From: Alcaligenaceae bacterium
GTDB lineage: Bacteria; Pseudomonadota; Gammaproteobacteria; Burkholderiales; Burkholderiaceae_B
Assembly: GCA_030452305.1 (NCBI GenBank)
Contig: JAKDMO010000003.1
Coordinates: 1 to 38,204 of the forward strand
Direction: 5' to 3'
DNA: 38,204 nt
In this document: positions 1 through 11,055 of the stretch, piece by piece
Numbering within the stretch: position 1 is the stretch's first letter
How the letters are laid out: every line of letters begins with the position of its first letter
The notes under the pieces: generated by a model
The model's input: only the letters and a program-made list of their open reading frames with translations
The model's database searches: none
What the model was told of the DNA's origin: nothing
Made by a program: the position numbers and the translations under genes

Positions 1-852
1 CACAATGCGCTGGACATGGACATGTACCTGCGCATTGCGCCCGAACTCTATCTAAAGCGGTTAATCGTCGGCGGCTTTGAGCGCGTCTTTGAAATCAATC
101 GGAATTTCCGCAACGAAGGCGTCAGCCCGCGTCACAACCCGGAATTCACGATGATGGAGTTCTACGCCGCGTATACCGATTACGGCTGGCTGATGGATTT
201 CACCGAGGAACTGATTCGCGAAACTGCGCTGGCGGCCTGCGGCAAGACGCTGCTGAGCTATCAGGGGCGCGACCTGGATCTGGGCCGTGCCTTCGATCGC
301 CTGACGATCACTCAGGCGATCCTGCAGCACGCCCCGCACTATCAGGATGCCCAGCTGGCCGATGCCGCATTCCTGCGCAAGGAACTCGCACGACTGGGGG
401 TGGATGTCAACGGCCCGCCCCTCGCCCACGCGGGGCTGGGTGCCCTGCAGCTCGCCCTGTTCGAGGAAACCGCCGAATCAAAGCTCTGGCACCCGACCTT
501 CATCATCGATTACCCGATCGAGGTCTCACCGCTTGCGCGGGCATCGGACACGCGGCCCGACATCACGGAACGTTTTGAACTGTTTGCGTGCGGGCGGGAA
601 ATCGCCAATGGGTTCTCGGAGCTGAACGACCCCGAGGACCAGGCCGCGCGATTCCAGGCGCAGGTCGCCGCCAAGGATGCGGGTGACGAGGAAGCCATGT
701 ACTACGACGCCGACTACGTGCGTGCGCTGGAATACGGCATGCCACCCACAGGCGGCTGCGGGATCGGCATCGACCGGCTGGTCATGATGCTGACCGACAG
801 CCCGAATATCCGGGATGTGATCCTGTTTCCTCATCTGCGCCGCGAGGACTGA
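1..852 (+). CDS. lysS: Lysine--tRNA ligase, C-terminal part (5' truncated by window edge)
   Basis: Open frame from base 1 ([61 protein letters not shown]...[16 protein letters not shown]); class II aaRS motifs 2 and 3 typical of LysS. Confidence 0.97.
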   Translation, partial: HNALDMDMYLRIAPELYLKRLIVGGFERVFEINRNFRNEGVSPRHNPEFTMMEFYAAYTDYGWLMDFTEELIRETALAACGKTLLSYQGRDLDLGRAFDRLTITQAILQHAPHYQDAQLADAAFLRKELARLGVDVNGPPLAHAGLGALQLALFEETAESKLWHPTFIIDYPIEVSPLARASDTRPDITERFELFACGREIANGFSELNDPEDQAARFQAQVAAKDAGDEEAMYYDADYVRALEYGMPPTGGCGIGIDRLVMMLTDSPNIRDVILFPHLRRED

Positions 853-870
853 GCCCATGCGGCCGGCGAA

Positions 871-1194
871 TCAGATCGTGAACGATTCGCCGCAGCCGCA
901 GGAGGCCTTTTCATTGGGGTTCGAAAATCGGAATCCCTCGTTGAGGCCTTCGCGGGCGTAATCGAGCTCGATGCCTTCCAGATAAGGCATGCTCTGGGGG
1001 TCCACATAGACGCGCACCCCAAGCTGCTCGAACACCTGATCGTCGGTCGCCGGGTCGTCGACGTACTCGATCTGATAGGACATCCCCGAGCATCCCGCAG
1101 GCTTGACCCCGAGGCGCAAGCCCAGGCCTTTGCCGCGTTTCTGAAGATGGCGGCTGATGTGATCGGCCGCCTGCTGTGTCAGGATGATTCCCAT
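871..1194 (-). CDS. iscA: Iron-sulfur cluster assembly protein IscA (HesB/IscA family)
   Basis: 107 aa, conserved GCSGMSY and CGCGESF cysteine motifs; downstream of iscU. Confidence 0.93.
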   Translation of the reverse strand: MGIILTQQAADHISRHLQKRGKGLGLRLGVKPAGCSGMSYQIEYVDDPATDDQVFEQLGVRVYVDPQSMPYLEGIELDYAREGLNEGFRFSNPNEKASCGCGESFTI

Positions 1195-1197
1195 GGT

Positions 1198-1581
1198 TTA
1201 CCTCTGATGCTTATCGGTGTAGTCGCGCACCGCCGCCCGAATGGCGTCTTCGGCCAGCATGGCGCAGTGTATTTTAAGCGGCGGGAGGTCGAGTTCCCGC
1301 ACGATGTCCTGGTTATTGATCGACAGGGCTTCGTCAAGCGACCTGCCCTTGAGCCACTCGGTGGTCAGCGAACCGGCTGCAATGGCCGAGCCACAGCCAA
1401 ACATCCGGAAGCACGCGTCGCGTATGGTGCCTGAATCATCGATCCGGATCTGAAGCTTCATGACTTCGCCAATTGCGGGTGAGCCCACCAGCGCGCTGCC
1501 AACCGAGGCATCACCCGGGTCGAACGAGCCGACGTTTCGCGGATTTCGATAGTGCTCAAGCACTTGTTCACTATACAACAT
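1198..1581 (-). CDS. iscU: Fe-S cluster assembly scaffold IscU
   Basis: MLYSEQVLEHYRNPRNVGSFDP...CFRMFGCGSAIAAGSL...KIHCAMLAEDAI; start chosen at the internal Met giving the canonical N-terminus (ORF track start at 1623 is longer). Confidence 0.95.
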   Translation of the reverse strand: MLYSEQVLEHYRNPRNVGSFDPGDASVGSALVGSPAIGEVMKLQIRIDDSGTIRDACFRMFGCGSAIAAGSLTTEWLKGRSLDEALSINNQDIVRELDLPPLKIHCAMLAEDAIRAAVRDYTDKHQR

Positions 1582-1591
1582 GGGTGCCCAT

Positions 1592-2803
1592 CTACAAAAC
1601 GGCCCATTGGACAGAGGACACATCGGTCCCCTGCTGCCGCATTTCCCAGAGCGGAGACAATTCGCGCAGACGCGCGATCTCGCGAGTCAGGACCCGAACC
1701 GTCAGGTCGATATCGGCCTCGGTGGTCTGACGCCCGATGGTCAGGCGCAAGGAGCTGTGTGCGAGTTCATCGCTGCGGCCCAGCGCCCGCAGCACATACG
1801 ACGGCTCAAGGCTGGCCGAGGTACAGGCCGAACCGCTGGAGACCGCCAGTTCCGGCAAGGCCATCAGCAGGGCCTCGCCTTCGATATGCGCCACGCTGAC
1901 GTTCAGATTATGGGCGACACGCTGTGTCATGCTGCCGTTCACATACAGATCAGCAATAGGCTGTAGCCCGGCAAGCAGCCGATCGCGCAGACTGCGGATG
2001 CGGGGTTCCTCATCGGCCATCAGCCGACCGGCGAGCTCGAAGGCCTCGCCCATGCCCACGATCTGGTGCGTAGGCAATGTGCCCGAGCGCATGCCGCGTT
2101 CGTGGCCGCCGCCATGCATCTGCGCCTCGATCCGTACACGCGGCTTGCGACGCACGTACAGCGCGCCGATTCCCTTGGGGCCATAGGTCTTGTGCGCTGA
2201 AAAAGACATCAGATCGACGTCCATCGCCGCCACATCGATCGCGACCTTTCCTGTGGCTTGTGCGGCGTCGGAATGGAACACGACCCCGTGTCGATGGCAG
2301 ATCGCCGCCAGCGCAGCGATGTCTTGCACCACGCCGATTTCGTTATTCACCAGCATGACCGAGGCCAGGATCGTATCGGAGCGCAGGGCCGCCTCGAAGA
2401 CCGCAGGATCAAGCAACCCATCCTCGTTGGTATCCAGCCAGCTAAGCTCGAAGCCTTCGCGCTCGAGCTCATGGCAGGTATCCAGCACTGCCTTGTGCTC
2501 GGTGCGTACGGTCACGATATGCCGCCCGCGCGCGCGCAAGGCCCCCGCCGCCCCCTTGATGGCCAGGTTGTCGGATTCGGTCGCGCCCGAGGTCCATATG
2601 ATTTCGCGTGGCTCGGCACCCACCAGCGCAGCCACCTGGGTACGCGCATGCTCGACAGCGTCCTCGGCGTCCCACCCATAAGCATGACTGCGCGAGGCCG
2701 GGTTGCCGTAGCGTTCGGTCAGCCACGGGATCATGGCCTGGAGCACGCGCTCGTCGACGGGGGTCGTCGCCGAGTAGTCCAGATAAACTGGAGGCTGGTC
2801 CAT
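1592..2803 (-). CDS. iscS: Cysteine desulfurase IscS
   Basis: [20 protein letters not shown]..., PLP lysine motif [20 protein letters not shown], catalytic Cys loop [21 protein letters not shown]. Start moved from 2941 to 2803 for the canonical N-terminus. Confidence 0.96.
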   Translation of the reverse strand: MDQPPVYLDYSATTPVDERVLQAMIPWLTERYGNPASRSHAYGWDAEDAVEHARTQVAALVGAEPREIIWTSGATESDNLAIKGAAGALRARGRHIVTVRTEHKAVLDTCHELEREGFELSWLDTNEDGLLDPAVFEAALRSDTILASVMLVNNEIGVVQDIAALAAICHRHGVVFHSDAAQATGKVAIDVAAMDVDLMSFSAHKTYGPKGIGALYVRRKPRVRIEAQMHGGGHERGMRSGTLPTHQIVGMGEAFELAGRLMADEEPRIRSLRDRLLAGLQPIADLYVNGSMTQRVAHNLNVSVAHIEGEALLMALPELAVSSGSACTSASLEPSYVLRALGRSDELAHSSLRLTIGRQTTEADIDLTVRVLTREIARLRELSPLWEMRQQGTDVSSVQWAVL

Positions 2804-2819
2804 CAAAATAGAAAACTCC

Positions 2820-3344
2820 TTAAACGGCAGCGGGCTCCAGTCGTTTTGCCTTGGCCTCATCGTCAGCTGCCACAGGAACGATGGGCACCTTGGTGCGCGC
2901 CTGCGTGGATTCGCGCAGTTGGCGCATGCGCTGCTGGTCAACCAGATCCTGCAGCGTGACTGAATCCAGATACTCTACCATTTTACGACTAAGTGTCGCC
3001 CATAGGTCATGGGTCATGCACTTGCCCGACTGGCCATTGCGCCCGATGTCGCAATTTTCCTTCCCGCCGCAACTGGTCGCATCCAGCGGCTCGTCCACGG
3101 CAAAGACCAGGTCGGCAACCGTCATGTGCCGCGCGGAGCGCGCCAGGGTATACCCACCACCCGGCCCGCGCACGCTGTCCACCAGCTCGTGCCGCCGCAA
3201 TTTTCCGAATAGCTGTTCGAGGTAGGACAGAGAAATATTCTGTCGCTGACTGATCGCGGCCAGGGTGACCGGACCACTGTGCTGGCGCAAAGCCAGATCA
3301 ATCATTGCCGTGACTGCAAAACGCCCTTTTGTCGTTAAACGCAT
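2820..3344 (-). CDS. iscR: Fe-S cluster assembly transcriptional regulator IscR (Rrf2 family)
   Basis: [21 protein letters not shown]...[20 protein letters not shown]...[24 protein letters not shown]; three-Cys cluster ligand region; heads the isc operon. Confidence 0.95.
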   Translation of the reverse strand: MRLTTKGRFAVTAMIDLALRQHSGPVTLAAISQRQNISLSYLEQLFGKLRRHELVDSVRGPGGGYTLARSARHMTVADLVFAVDEPLDATSCGGKENCDIGRNGQSGKCMTHDLWATLSRKMVEYLDSVTLQDLVDQQRMRQLRESTQARTKVPIVPVAADDEAKAKRLEPAAV

Positions 3345-3385
3345 GATAGTTTCCTTTCTTTATCATCAGACATGTGAATGGGCCT

Positions 3386-3410
3386 ATACCCGACTATTTG
3401 AGTCAAGTAT
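3386..3410. promoter_or_regulatory. Type 1 IscR binding site (predicted) upstream of iscR
   Basis: ATACCCGACTATTTGAGTCAAGTAT matches the E. coli type 1 consensus ATASYYGACTRWWWYAGTCRRSTAT with a single mismatch (by eye); lies 41 bp upstream of the iscR start. Confidence 0.85.
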
Positions 3411-3484
3411 ATCAATTACCCACCCCCACCGACGGGGCTTTCCGGGGCAAATTCCGATTGACTTGATCTATGTCATGAATCAAC

Positions 3485-3509
3485 GAAAAACGCCCCTTTG
3501 CGGGGCGTC
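3485..3509 (-). terminator. Rho-independent terminator for the phosphatase gene
   Basis: On the minus strand: ACGCCCC-GCAAA-GGGGCGT followed by TTTT; located just 3' of the minus-strand CDS ending at 3532. Confidence 0.75.
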
Positions 3510-3531
3510 TGGTAAGGCGAAATGAGTTTAT

Positions 3532-4020
3532 TTATGCGGCCTGATACTGCATCGCACGCTTTCGTACCAGTTCGAACACACCCTGGCCTGCGTCCTCGAT
3601 ATAGTCCAGGACCTTGCTGAAGCCTTCCGGGCCCCCATAATAGGGATCGGGCACGGTGGCTTCCTCGAATTCATTCGAGAAACGCATCAGCAGCATGAGC
3701 TTGTGCTGATAGATTTTAGGGCATTGCTGCTGCAGTGCAGAGAGGTTTTCCCAGTCCATCGCCAAGATCAGGTCGAATTCGACGAAATCATTGGCACAAA
3801 CCTGCCGGGCACGGTAGCTCGACAAATCATAGCCGCGCTTTTGGGCGGCCGCCTGGGCGCGCGGATCGGGTGCTTCACCTACGTGAAACGCATGTGTTCC
3901 GGCAGAATCGACGCCGATTGCGTCCGAAAGCCCGGCTTCGTCGATCATATGCTGAAAGACGCCGGCAGCGCTGGGGGAACGGCAAATATTGCCTGTACAG
4001 ACGAAAAGTACCTTATTCAT
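3532..4020 (-). CDS. Low molecular weight protein-tyrosine phosphatase
   Basis: MNKVLFVCTGNICRSPSA (CX5R(S) P-loop) and C-terminal DPYYGG motif; start moved from 4224 to 4020. Confidence 0.93.
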   Translation of the reverse strand: MNKVLFVCTGNICRSPSAAGVFQHMIDEAGLSDAIGVDSAGTHAFHVGEAPDPRAQAAAQKRGYDLSSYRARQVCANDFVEFDLILAMDWENLSALQQQCPKIYQHKLMLLMRFSNEFEEATVPDPYYGGPEGFSKVLDYIEDAGQGVFELVRKRAMQYQAA

Positions 4021-4257
4021 AATAGATGAAAGTGTGAGGGAAAACCCCGAATTTGGCAAGTATTTTCGTGAAAATAAAGGAAAAAATAGCAAGCGGGCAT
4101 CCCGGCCAGATGCCTGGGGCGCTCTTTTTTGCTGCGCAGCACCATTGAATGCCGACAGGAGCCGCCCAGACGCTGGAAATCTGTGGCTCGGGCGGCCTGT
4201 ATATTTTTTACAACATTGTGACAATACCCTGCCCGACGCCGGCGTTCAGGCCGGGGG

Positions 4258-6291
4258 TCACGAAAGCAAGGCCCGGTCCTTGAGAGCGCGCAAAGTATCC
4301 CGGGCGGCGGCGGCCTGCTCGAATTCCAGATTGCGCGCGTGATCCAGCATCTTTTCCTCAAGACGGCGGATTTCCCTGGCCAGGGCTTTCTCGTCATGCA
4401 GCGCGCGTTCATCGAAGTCTGGCACGGCCGCCGCCTGCCGGACCGCCGCCGCATTCGAAACCACGCCGTCGATCATGTCGCGCACGGCCTTGCTGACCCC
4501 GCGCGCAGTGATGCCATGCTCAACATTGAACTGCAGCTGCTTTTCCCGGCGACGCGCGGTCTCGTCCATGGCCCGACGCATCGAATCGGTGATGCGGTCG
4601 GCATAGAGGATTGCGCGGCCATTCAGGTTCCGGGCGGCTCGTCCGATCGTCTGGATCAGGCTGCGCTCCGAACGCAGAAAACCTTCCTTGTCGGCGTCCA
4701 GGATCGCCACAAGCGAGACCTCGGGAATATCCAGGCCCTCGCGCAGAAGGTTGATGCCCACCAAAACGTCAAAGGCCCCGAGGCGCAGGTCACGGATGAT
4801 CTCGACCCGCTCGACCGTATCGATATCCGAATGCAGGTAACGCACCTGCAGACCCGACTCATTCAGATATTCGGTCAGGTCCTCGGCCATGCGCTTGGTC
4901 AGCGTGGTCACCAGTACGCGCTCGCCATTCGCGATGCGCAACTTGGCCTCGCCCAGCAGATCATCAACCTGCGTGCCTGCAGGCCGCACCTCGACCTCAG
5001 GGTCCACCAAACCGGTCGGTCGCACGACTTGCTCGACGATCTGGTCAGCGTGCTCGGCCTCATAGGGGCCGGGCGTAGCCGACACAAAAACACATTGCGG
5101 CATGCGCGCCTCGAACTCCTCAAGCCTGAGCGGCCGGTTGTCCAGGGCCGAGGGCAGGCGAAACCCGAACTGCACCAGGGTCTGCTTGCGCGACCGGTCG
5201 CCACGATACATGCCGCCCAACTGCCCGATCGTCACATGGCTCTCGTCGATGAACATCAGGGCGGTGCGCGGCAGGTAATCGATCAGAGTCGGTGGCGGAT
5301 CACCCGGCGCCGCACCCGACAGATGCCGGGAATAGTTCTCGATTCCCTTGCAGAACCCCAGTTCCTGCAGCATTTCCAGGTCAAAGCGCGTGCGCTGCTC
5401 CAGGCGCTGGGCCTCGACCAGTTTGCCGTCGCTGGTCAACTCGGTCAGCCGCTCGCGCAACTCTTCCTTGATTGTTTCGATTGCGCGCAGAACCGTCTCG
5501 CGCGGAGTGACATAATGGGAACTGGGGAAGATCGTGAAACGCAGCAAGGTCTGGCTGACCTTGCCCGTCAGCGGATCAAAGAGTTCCAGCGACTCGATCT
5601 CGTCATCAAACAGGGTGATGCGCAAGGCGTGCTCGGCGTGTTCGGCGGGAAATACATCAATGATCTCGCCACGCACCCGGAATACCCCGCGCGCGAACTC
5701 CATATCATTGCGGTCATATTGCATGGCCACCAGGCGCCCGAGAAGCTCCTGACGGGCGATCCGGTCGCCCGTGCGCAGGGTCAGCACCATCGCGTGATAA
5801 TCCCCGGGGTTGCCGATACCGTAAATGCAGGACACCGTGCCGACGATGATCGTATCGGGGCGTTCGAGCAGGCTTTTGGTAGCCGACAGACGCATCTGTT
5901 CGATGTGCTCGTTGATCGACGAGTCCTTTTCAATGAACAGATCGCGCGAAGGCACATAGGCTTCGGGCTGATAGTAGTCGTAATACGACACGAAATATTC
6001 GACGGCGTTGCGCGGAAAAAACTCGCGCATCTCGGCATACAACTGCGCAGCCAGGGTCTTGTTGGGTGCCAGTACGATGGCCGGGCGCCCCGTACGGGCA
6101 ATCAGATTGGCCATCGTATAGGTCTTGCCCGAGCCCGTCACGCCAAGCAGGGTCTGGTTCATCAGCCCGTCCGTGATCCCGTCTTCGAGCTGTTCGATCG
6201 CCTTGGGCTGATCGCCGGCCGGCGGATAGGGCTGGAACAGCTGGAACGGGCTATCGGGGTATTCGACGAAACCGGGAACGAATTCGCTCAT
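4258..6291 (-). CDS. uvrB: Excinuclease ABC subunit B
   Basis: [102 protein letters not shown]-terminal UVR motif. Confidence 0.98.
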   Translation of the reverse strand: MSEFVPGFVEYPDSPFQLFQPYPPAGDQPKAIEQLEDGITDGLMNQTLLGVTGSGKTYTMANLIARTGRPAIVLAPNKTLAAQLYAEMREFFPRNAVEYFVSYYDYYQPEAYVPSRDLFIEKDSSINEHIEQMRLSATKSLLERPDTIIVGTVSCIYGIGNPGDYHAMVLTLRTGDRIARQELLGRLVAMQYDRNDMEFARGVFRVRGEIIDVFPAEHAEHALRITLFDDEIESLELFDPLTGKVSQTLLRFTIFPSSHYVTPRETVLRAIETIKEELRERLTELTSDGKLVEAQRLEQRTRFDLEMLQELGFCKGIENYSRHLSGAAPGDPPPTLIDYLPRTALMFIDESHVTIGQLGGMYRGDRSRKQTLVQFGFRLPSALDNRPLRLEEFEARMPQCVFVSATPGPYEAEHADQIVEQVVRPTGLVDPEVEVRPAGTQVDDLLGEAKLRIANGERVLVTTLTKRMAEDLTEYLNESGLQVRYLHSDIDTVERVEIIRDLRLGAFDVLVGINLLREGLDIPEVSLVAILDADKEGFLRSERSLIQTIGRAARNLNGRAILYADRITDSMRRAMDETARRREKQLQFNVEHGITARGVSKAVRDMIDGVVSNAAAVRQAAAVPDFDERALHDEKALAREIRRLEEKMLDHARNLEFEQAAAARDTLRALKDRALLS

Positions 6292-6429
6292 CGCACTCTA
6301 CAAAAAATATGACCCTAAACCCTGGCCGGGGTCTGCCGGAACTGGACAGTATTCGGGTAAACCCCTTATTATCACACTGTTGGCTTGTCACATCAAAGCT
6401 CCGTATCCTCCTACCCAGTCCGGCACACT

Positions 6430-7635
6430 ATGTCCTCAATTTTCGCATCAGTCGAACTCGCCCCGCGCGACCCCATCCTTGGCCTGAACGAGCAATTCAA
6501 AGCGGATACCCGCGATATCAAAGTAAACCTCGGCATAGGCGTCTACACCGATGACCAGGGCCGTATCCCGCTGCTGCGCGCCGTGCGCAAGGCCGAAGGC
6601 ATGCTGTACGAGCAGGCGGCTCCGCGCAACTACCTGCCCATAGACGGTATCCCGGGCTATAACGCCGGCGCCCAGCAACTGCTGCTGGGCGAGGGTTCGC
6701 CCTTGGCGGCTGCGCACCGCTCGCTGACCATCCAGACATTGGGCGGCACCGGGGCACTGAAGGTCGGCGCCGATTTCCTCAGGCGCCTGCTGCCCGAGGC
6801 ACAGGTCGTGATCAGCAATCCCAGCTGGGCGAACCATCGGGGGCTGTTCGAGGCTGCGGGTTTCAAGGTCAGCACCTACGACTACTACGATGCGGCCACG
6901 CACGGCCTGCACTTCGAAAGCATGCTCGCTTCGCTGAACGCCCTGCCCGCCGGTACGATCGTCGTCCTGCACGCCTGCTGCCACAACCCCACCGGCGTCG
7001 ATCCCAGCGCCGAGCAATGGCAGCGCATCGCCCAGACGGTCAAAGACGCGCGCCTCGTGCCTTTCCTGGATATCGCCTACCAGGGCTTTGGCGACGGCAT
7101 CGAAGAAGACGCCTCAGTCGTACGCATGTTCGCTGAGCTGGACATCACCATGTTTATCAGTTCTTCGTTCTCGAAGTCCTTCTCGCTGTACGGCGAACGG
7201 GTGGGCGCATTGACACTCGTGACCGCAAGCGACGAGGAAAGCACACGTGTGCTCAGCCAGCTCAAGCGCGTGATCCGCACCAACTATTCCAATCCGCCCA
7301 CCCACGGCGGCGCGATCGTCTCGACCGTACTGAATACACCCGAACTCTATGCCGAATGGGCCACGGAACTGGCCGAGATGCGCGATCGCATCCGTACCAT
7401 GCGCGATCAACTGGTCGCAAAGATTCACGCCAACGGCGTCAGCCAGGATTTCAGCTTTGTGCAGGCCCAGCGCGGCATGTTCTCGTACTCGGGGCTGACC
7501 GCATCCCATGTCGAGCGCCTGCGCAATGATTTCGGCATCTATGCCGTGGGCAGCGGCCGGATATGCGTGGCGGCCCTGAACAGCGGCAATATCGACTACG
7601 CGGCCCAGTCCATTGCCCGAGTACTAAAGGACTGA
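6430..7635 (+). CDS. Aromatic amino acid / aspartate aminotransferase (class I, TyrB/AspC-like)
   Basis: MSSIFASVELAPRDPILGLNEQFKADTRDIKVNLGIGVYTDDQGRIPLL..., HACCHNPTGVDPS, SSSFSKSFSLYGERVGAL; start at internal ATG preferred over 6385. Confidence 0.92.
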   Translation: MSSIFASVELAPRDPILGLNEQFKADTRDIKVNLGIGVYTDDQGRIPLLRAVRKAEGMLYEQAAPRNYLPIDGIPGYNAGAQQLLLGEGSPLAAAHRSLTIQTLGGTGALKVGADFLRRLLPEAQVVISNPSWANHRGLFEAAGFKVSTYDYYDAATHGLHFESMLASLNALPAGTIVVLHACCHNPTGVDPSAEQWQRIAQTVKDARLVPFLDIAYQGFGDGIEEDASVVRMFAELDITMFISSSFSKSFSLYGERVGALTLVTASDEESTRVLSQLKRVIRTNYSNPPTHGGAIVSTVLNTPELYAEWATELAEMRDRIRTMRDQLVAKIHANGVSQDFSFVQAQRGMFSYSGLTASHVERLRNDFGIYAVGSGRICVAALNSGNIDYAAQSIARVLKD

Positions 7636-7675
7636 GGCGGCTTGATTTCCCGCGCGTGATAGGCCACAATTCAGA

Positions 7676-7691
7676 CTGTATTTACATACAG
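7676..7691. promoter_or_regulatory. LexA (SOS) box upstream of lexA
   Basis: CTGTATTTACATACAG = exact CTGT-N8-ACAG, 17 bp before the lexA ATG. Confidence 0.9.
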
Positions 7692-7708
7692 GCATCGCCG
7701 CATCCCCT

Positions 7709-8350
7709 ATGGCCCTGAAACTGACCCCACGCCAGGCACAGATCCTCGATCTGATCCGCCAGACCATCGCCCGTAGCGGGCGGCCACCTACCCGGGCGGA
7801 AATCGCCCAGGAATTTGGGTTCCGCTCCGCCAATGCGGCCGAAGACCACCTGAAGGCCCTGGCACGCAAAGGCGCCATCCAGCTCAGCGCAAACACCTCG
7901 CGCGGCATCCAGTTGACCGAAAGCCCGGCCGATCATGAGTTCGAGCGCCCTACCATTCAGCAGATCCTGCTGCCCATCGTCGGCCGCGTGGCAGCCGGCT
8001 CGCCCATTCTGGCCACCGAACACGTCGAGCGCGAAATCGCCGTCGAACCCGGGCTATTTGTCCAGACGCCGGATTACCTGCTGCGCGTGCGCGGGGCCAG
8101 CATGCGCGATGCAGGCATTCTGGATGGTGACTTGCTCGCGGTACAGCGTCGCCCCGAGGCCCGCAACGGCCAGATCGTGGTGGCCCGCCTCGGCGACGAG
8201 GTCACGGTCAAGCGCCTGCATCGCACCGGCCGCCATATCGAACTGCTGCCCGAAAACCCCGATTTCCAACCTATTGTCGTGGGTGTCGAGGATGACTTCG
8301 CGCTGGAAGGCATTGCAGTCGGCCTGATCCGCACAGGATCGCTCTCCTGA
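7709..8350 (+). CDS. lexA: LexA repressor
   Basis: [55 protein letters not shown]...[11 protein letters not shown]...[19 protein letters not shown]...[11 protein letters not shown]. Confidence 0.97.
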   Translation: MALKLTPRQAQILDLIRQTIARSGRPPTRAEIAQEFGFRSANAAEDHLKALARKGAIQLSANTSRGIQLTESPADHEFERPTIQQILLPIVGRVAAGSPILATEHVEREIAVEPGLFVQTPDYLLRVRGASMRDAGILDGDLLAVQRRPEARNGQIVVARLGDEVTVKRLHRTGRHIELLPENPDFQPIVVGVEDDFALEGIAVGLIRTGSLS

Positions 8351-8367
8351 ATCCTGGGCCATCCTTC

Positions 8368-8397
8368 AAAAAAAACGCCCCGGCCGAAACCGGGGCG
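8368..8397 (-). terminator. Rho-independent terminator of lon
   Basis: Minus strand CGCCCCGG-TTTCGG-CCGGGGCG followed by TTTTTTTT. Confidence 0.85.
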
Positions 8398-8433
8398 AAT
8401 TTCATGATGCACCACGAAGGGCATCGCCGGGGA

Positions 8434-10899
8434 TCAGTGCTTGAATACCCCGCTGCCGCCCTGATCGGCCGGCTTTGAGGCGGCCAGGGCCTCGGCGGCC
8501 AAACGCGCGACCTCCTCGTCCGACAGCGGCGTAGGCATGCGTTGCAGCGCCACTTCCAGCACCCGATCGATCCAGCGCACAGGAACGATTTCCAGATGGT
8601 TCTTGACGTTATCGGGGATGTCAGCCAGATCCTTCACGTTTTCCTCTGGGATCATGACAGTCTTGATACCGCCTCGATGCGCCGCAAGCAGCTTTTCCTT
8701 CAGACCACCGATAGGCAGGACTTCGCCACGCAAGGTGATCTCGCCCGTCATTGCGACATCCGAGCGCACGGGAATGCCGGTCAGGGCCGATACCATGGCC
8801 GTGGTAACGGCTATCCCCGCCGATGGGCCGTCCTTGGGGGTGGCGCCCTCGGGGAAGTGTACGTGCAGGTCGTGCTTCTCGAAGATCTGGTTGGCAATTC
8901 CCCACTTCTGGGCACGTGCACGCACCACGGTACGTGCCGCCTCGACGGATTCCTTCATCACATCGCCCAGCAAGCCCGTACGCAGGACCACGCCCTTTCC
9001 AGGCATATCCGCGACTTCGATCGTCAGCAGATCGCCACCGACCTCGGTCCACGCCAGACCGGTGACCTGCCCGACCTTGTCTTCCTTTTCGGCCACACCG
9101 AAAGTGAAGCGTCGCACGCCCAGGAAATCACTGAGGTTTTCAGCGTTGACCGTCACGCTTTGAGTCGGCTTTTTGCCTGAGGCCTTGCGGCCCCGGGTCA
9201 CTGGATTGGCCGCCAGCAACTGCTTGACGACCTTACGGCAGATCTTTGAAACCTCGCGCTCGAGTGCCCGCACCCCCGACTCACGCGTGTAATAGCGCAC
9301 GATGTCACGTATGGCGGCCTCGGCGATGACCAACTCGCCTTCCTGAACGCCGTTGTTCTTCATTAGCTTGGGCAGGAGGTGATCAAAGGCAATGTGCACC
9401 TTTTCGTCCTCGGTGTAACCCGACAGCCGGATGACTTCCATACGATCGAGCAGTGCCGGCGGGATGTTCAGCGTATTGCTGGTCGCGACGAACATCACGT
9501 CCGACAGATCAAAATCGACCTCGATATAGTGATCCTGGAACGTGTGGTTCTGTTCCGGATCGAGGACTTCGAGCAATGCCGAGGACGGATCGCCACGGAA
9601 GTCCGCGCCCATCTTGTCGATTTCGTCGAGCAGGAACAGCGGATTGCGCACGCTGACCTTGGACATGTTCTGCAGGATCTTGCCCGGCATTGAACCGATG
9701 TAGGTGCGGCGATGGCCACGGATCTCGGCCTCATCGCGCACGCCGCCCAGGGCCATGCGCACGAACTTGCGCCCAGTCGCGCGAGCCACGGACTGCCCAA
9801 GCGAGGTCTTGCCCACGCCCGGGGGGCCCACCAGACACAGAATGGGGGCCTTGAGCTTATCGACACGCTGCTGCACGGCCAGGTACTCGATGATGCGTTC
9901 CTTGACCTTTTCCAGACCATAGTGGTCGGCGTCCAGTACACCCTCGGCGTTTTCAATGGAACGGCTGATGCGGCTTTTCTTGTGCCAAGGCAGTCCCACC
10001 AGGGTGTCGATATAGTTGCGCACCACTGTGGCCTCGGCCGACATGGGTGACATCAGCTTGAGTTTCTTGAGTTCAGCGTCGGCTTTCTTGCGGGCTTCCT
10101 TGGGCAGGCGGGCCTCGGTGATCTTGCGCTCGAGCTCTTCGAGATCCGCACCTTCCTCGCCTTCGCCCAGTTCCTTTTGAATCGCCTTGACCTGCTCGTT
10201 CAGGTAGTAGTCGCGCTGGCTTTTCTCCATTTGCTTTTTCACGCGGCCGCGAATGCGCTTTTCGACCTGCAGAATGTCGATTTCAGCCTCGAGCTGCGCC
10301 AACAGGGCTTCCAGCCTGGCTGTCGTGCCCGTGGTTTCCAGCATTTCCTGCTTCTGCTCGATTTTGAGCGGCAGATGCGCCGCAATTGTATCGGCCAGGC
10401 GGCTGGCCTCTTCGATCCCGGCCAGAGAGGTCAGGATTTCCTGAGGGATTTTCTTGTTCAGTTTGACGTACTGATCGAACTGGGCGACCACGGCACGCCG
10501 CAGCGCCTCAGCCTCGGCCTCGTCGCCGGTGTCTTCGGATACGCCAGTGACACGCGCAATGAAATGGGTTTCCTGGTCGGTGACCTCGTGCAAGCGCGCA
10601 CGCTGCAGGCCTTCGACCAGCACCTTGACGGTCCCGTCGGGGAGTTTCAGCATTTGCAAAATACTGGCTGCACAACCGATCTCGTACAAATCATCGGGCG
10701 TCGGGTCGTCTTTACCCGCAGATTTCTGCGCGACCAGCATGATGCTGTTGCCTGCCTCCATGGCGAGCTCCAGCGCCTTGATCGAACGCGGCCGCCCCAC
10801 AAAGAGCGGTATGACCATATGCGGAAACACCACCACGTCACGCAAGGGTAACAGTGGCAGGTCCACGGGTTCCTGGGTGAGTATCTGGCTTGCAGACAT
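8434..10899 (-). CDS. lon: ATP-dependent Lon protease
   Basis: N-terminal [23 protein letters not shown], Walker [16 protein letters not shown], catalytic PKDGPSAG(IA) with Ser. Confidence 0.98.
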   Translation of the reverse strand: MSASQILTQEPVDLPLLPLRDVVVFPHMVIPLFVGRPRSIKALELAMEAGNSIMLVAQKSAGKDDPTPDDLYEIGCAASILQMLKLPDGTVKVLVEGLQRARLHEVTDQETHFIARVTGVSEDTGDEAEAEALRRAVVAQFDQYVKLNKKIPQEILTSLAGIEEASRLADTIAAHLPLKIEQKQEMLETTGTTARLEALLAQLEAEIDILQVEKRIRGRVKKQMEKSQRDYYLNEQVKAIQKELGEGEEGADLEELERKITEARLPKEARKKADAELKKLKLMSPMSAEATVVRNYIDTLVGLPWHKKSRISRSIENAEGVLDADHYGLEKVKERIIEYLAVQQRVDKLKAPILCLVGPPGVGKTSLGQSVARATGRKFVRMALGGVRDEAEIRGHRRTYIGSMPGKILQNMSKVSVRNPLFLLDEIDKMGADFRGDPSSALLEVLDPEQNHTFQDHYIEVDFDLSDVMFVATSNTLNIPPALLDRMEVIRLSGYTEDEKVHIAFDHLLPKLMKNNGVQEGELVIAEAAIRDIVRYYTRESGVRALEREVSKICRKVVKQLLAANPVTRGRKASGKKPTQSVTVNAENLSDFLGVRRFTFGVAEKEDKVGQVTGLAWTEVGGDLLTIEVADMPGKGVVLRTGLLGDVMKESVEAARTVVRARAQKWGIANQIFEKHDLHVHFPEGATPKDGPSAGIAVTTAMVSALTGIPVRSDVAMTGEITLRGEVLPIGGLKEKLLAAHRGGIKTVMIPEENVKDLADIPDNVKNHLEIVPVRWIDRVLEVALQRMPTPLSDEEVARLAAEALAASKPADQGGSGVFKH

Positions 10900-10929
10900 C
10901 GTTGCTTCCTATAAATTTGCCTCTGGATG

Positions 10930-10957
10930 CAAAAGGGAAGCGCAGGCCTCCCTTTTG
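10930..10957 (-). terminator. Probable hairpin terminator between clpX and lon
   Basis: CAAAAGGGAAGC-GCAG-GCCTCCCTTTTG, a 12-bp stem with one G:U-compatible mismatch, in the clpX-lon gap. Confidence 0.55.
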
Positions 10958-11055
10958 TGCGAACTGCCTGCAGTTGTATATGGCGACGACTCGGCACCTT
11001 TCAAGGCACCGGGTCACCCAAGGTCAGTATAAGAGGAATTTGCCGATTCTGGCTA

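Noticed and set aside
4160-4216. Possible terminator GCCGCCC...GGGCGGC followed by a T-run between uvrB and the phosphatase
   Set aside because: The T-run is on the plus strand while both neighbours are on the minus strand, and the loop is long; orientation does not fit.
4339-6312. 657-aa plus-strand ORF antisense to uvrB
   Set aside because: Shadow ORF from high-GC codon bias opposite a clear uvrB gene; no recognisable domain.
6330-6360. Possible SOS box for uvrB (CTGTCCAGTTCCGGCAG on the minus strand)
   Set aside because: Spacing and right half-site do not fit CTGT-N8-ACAG.
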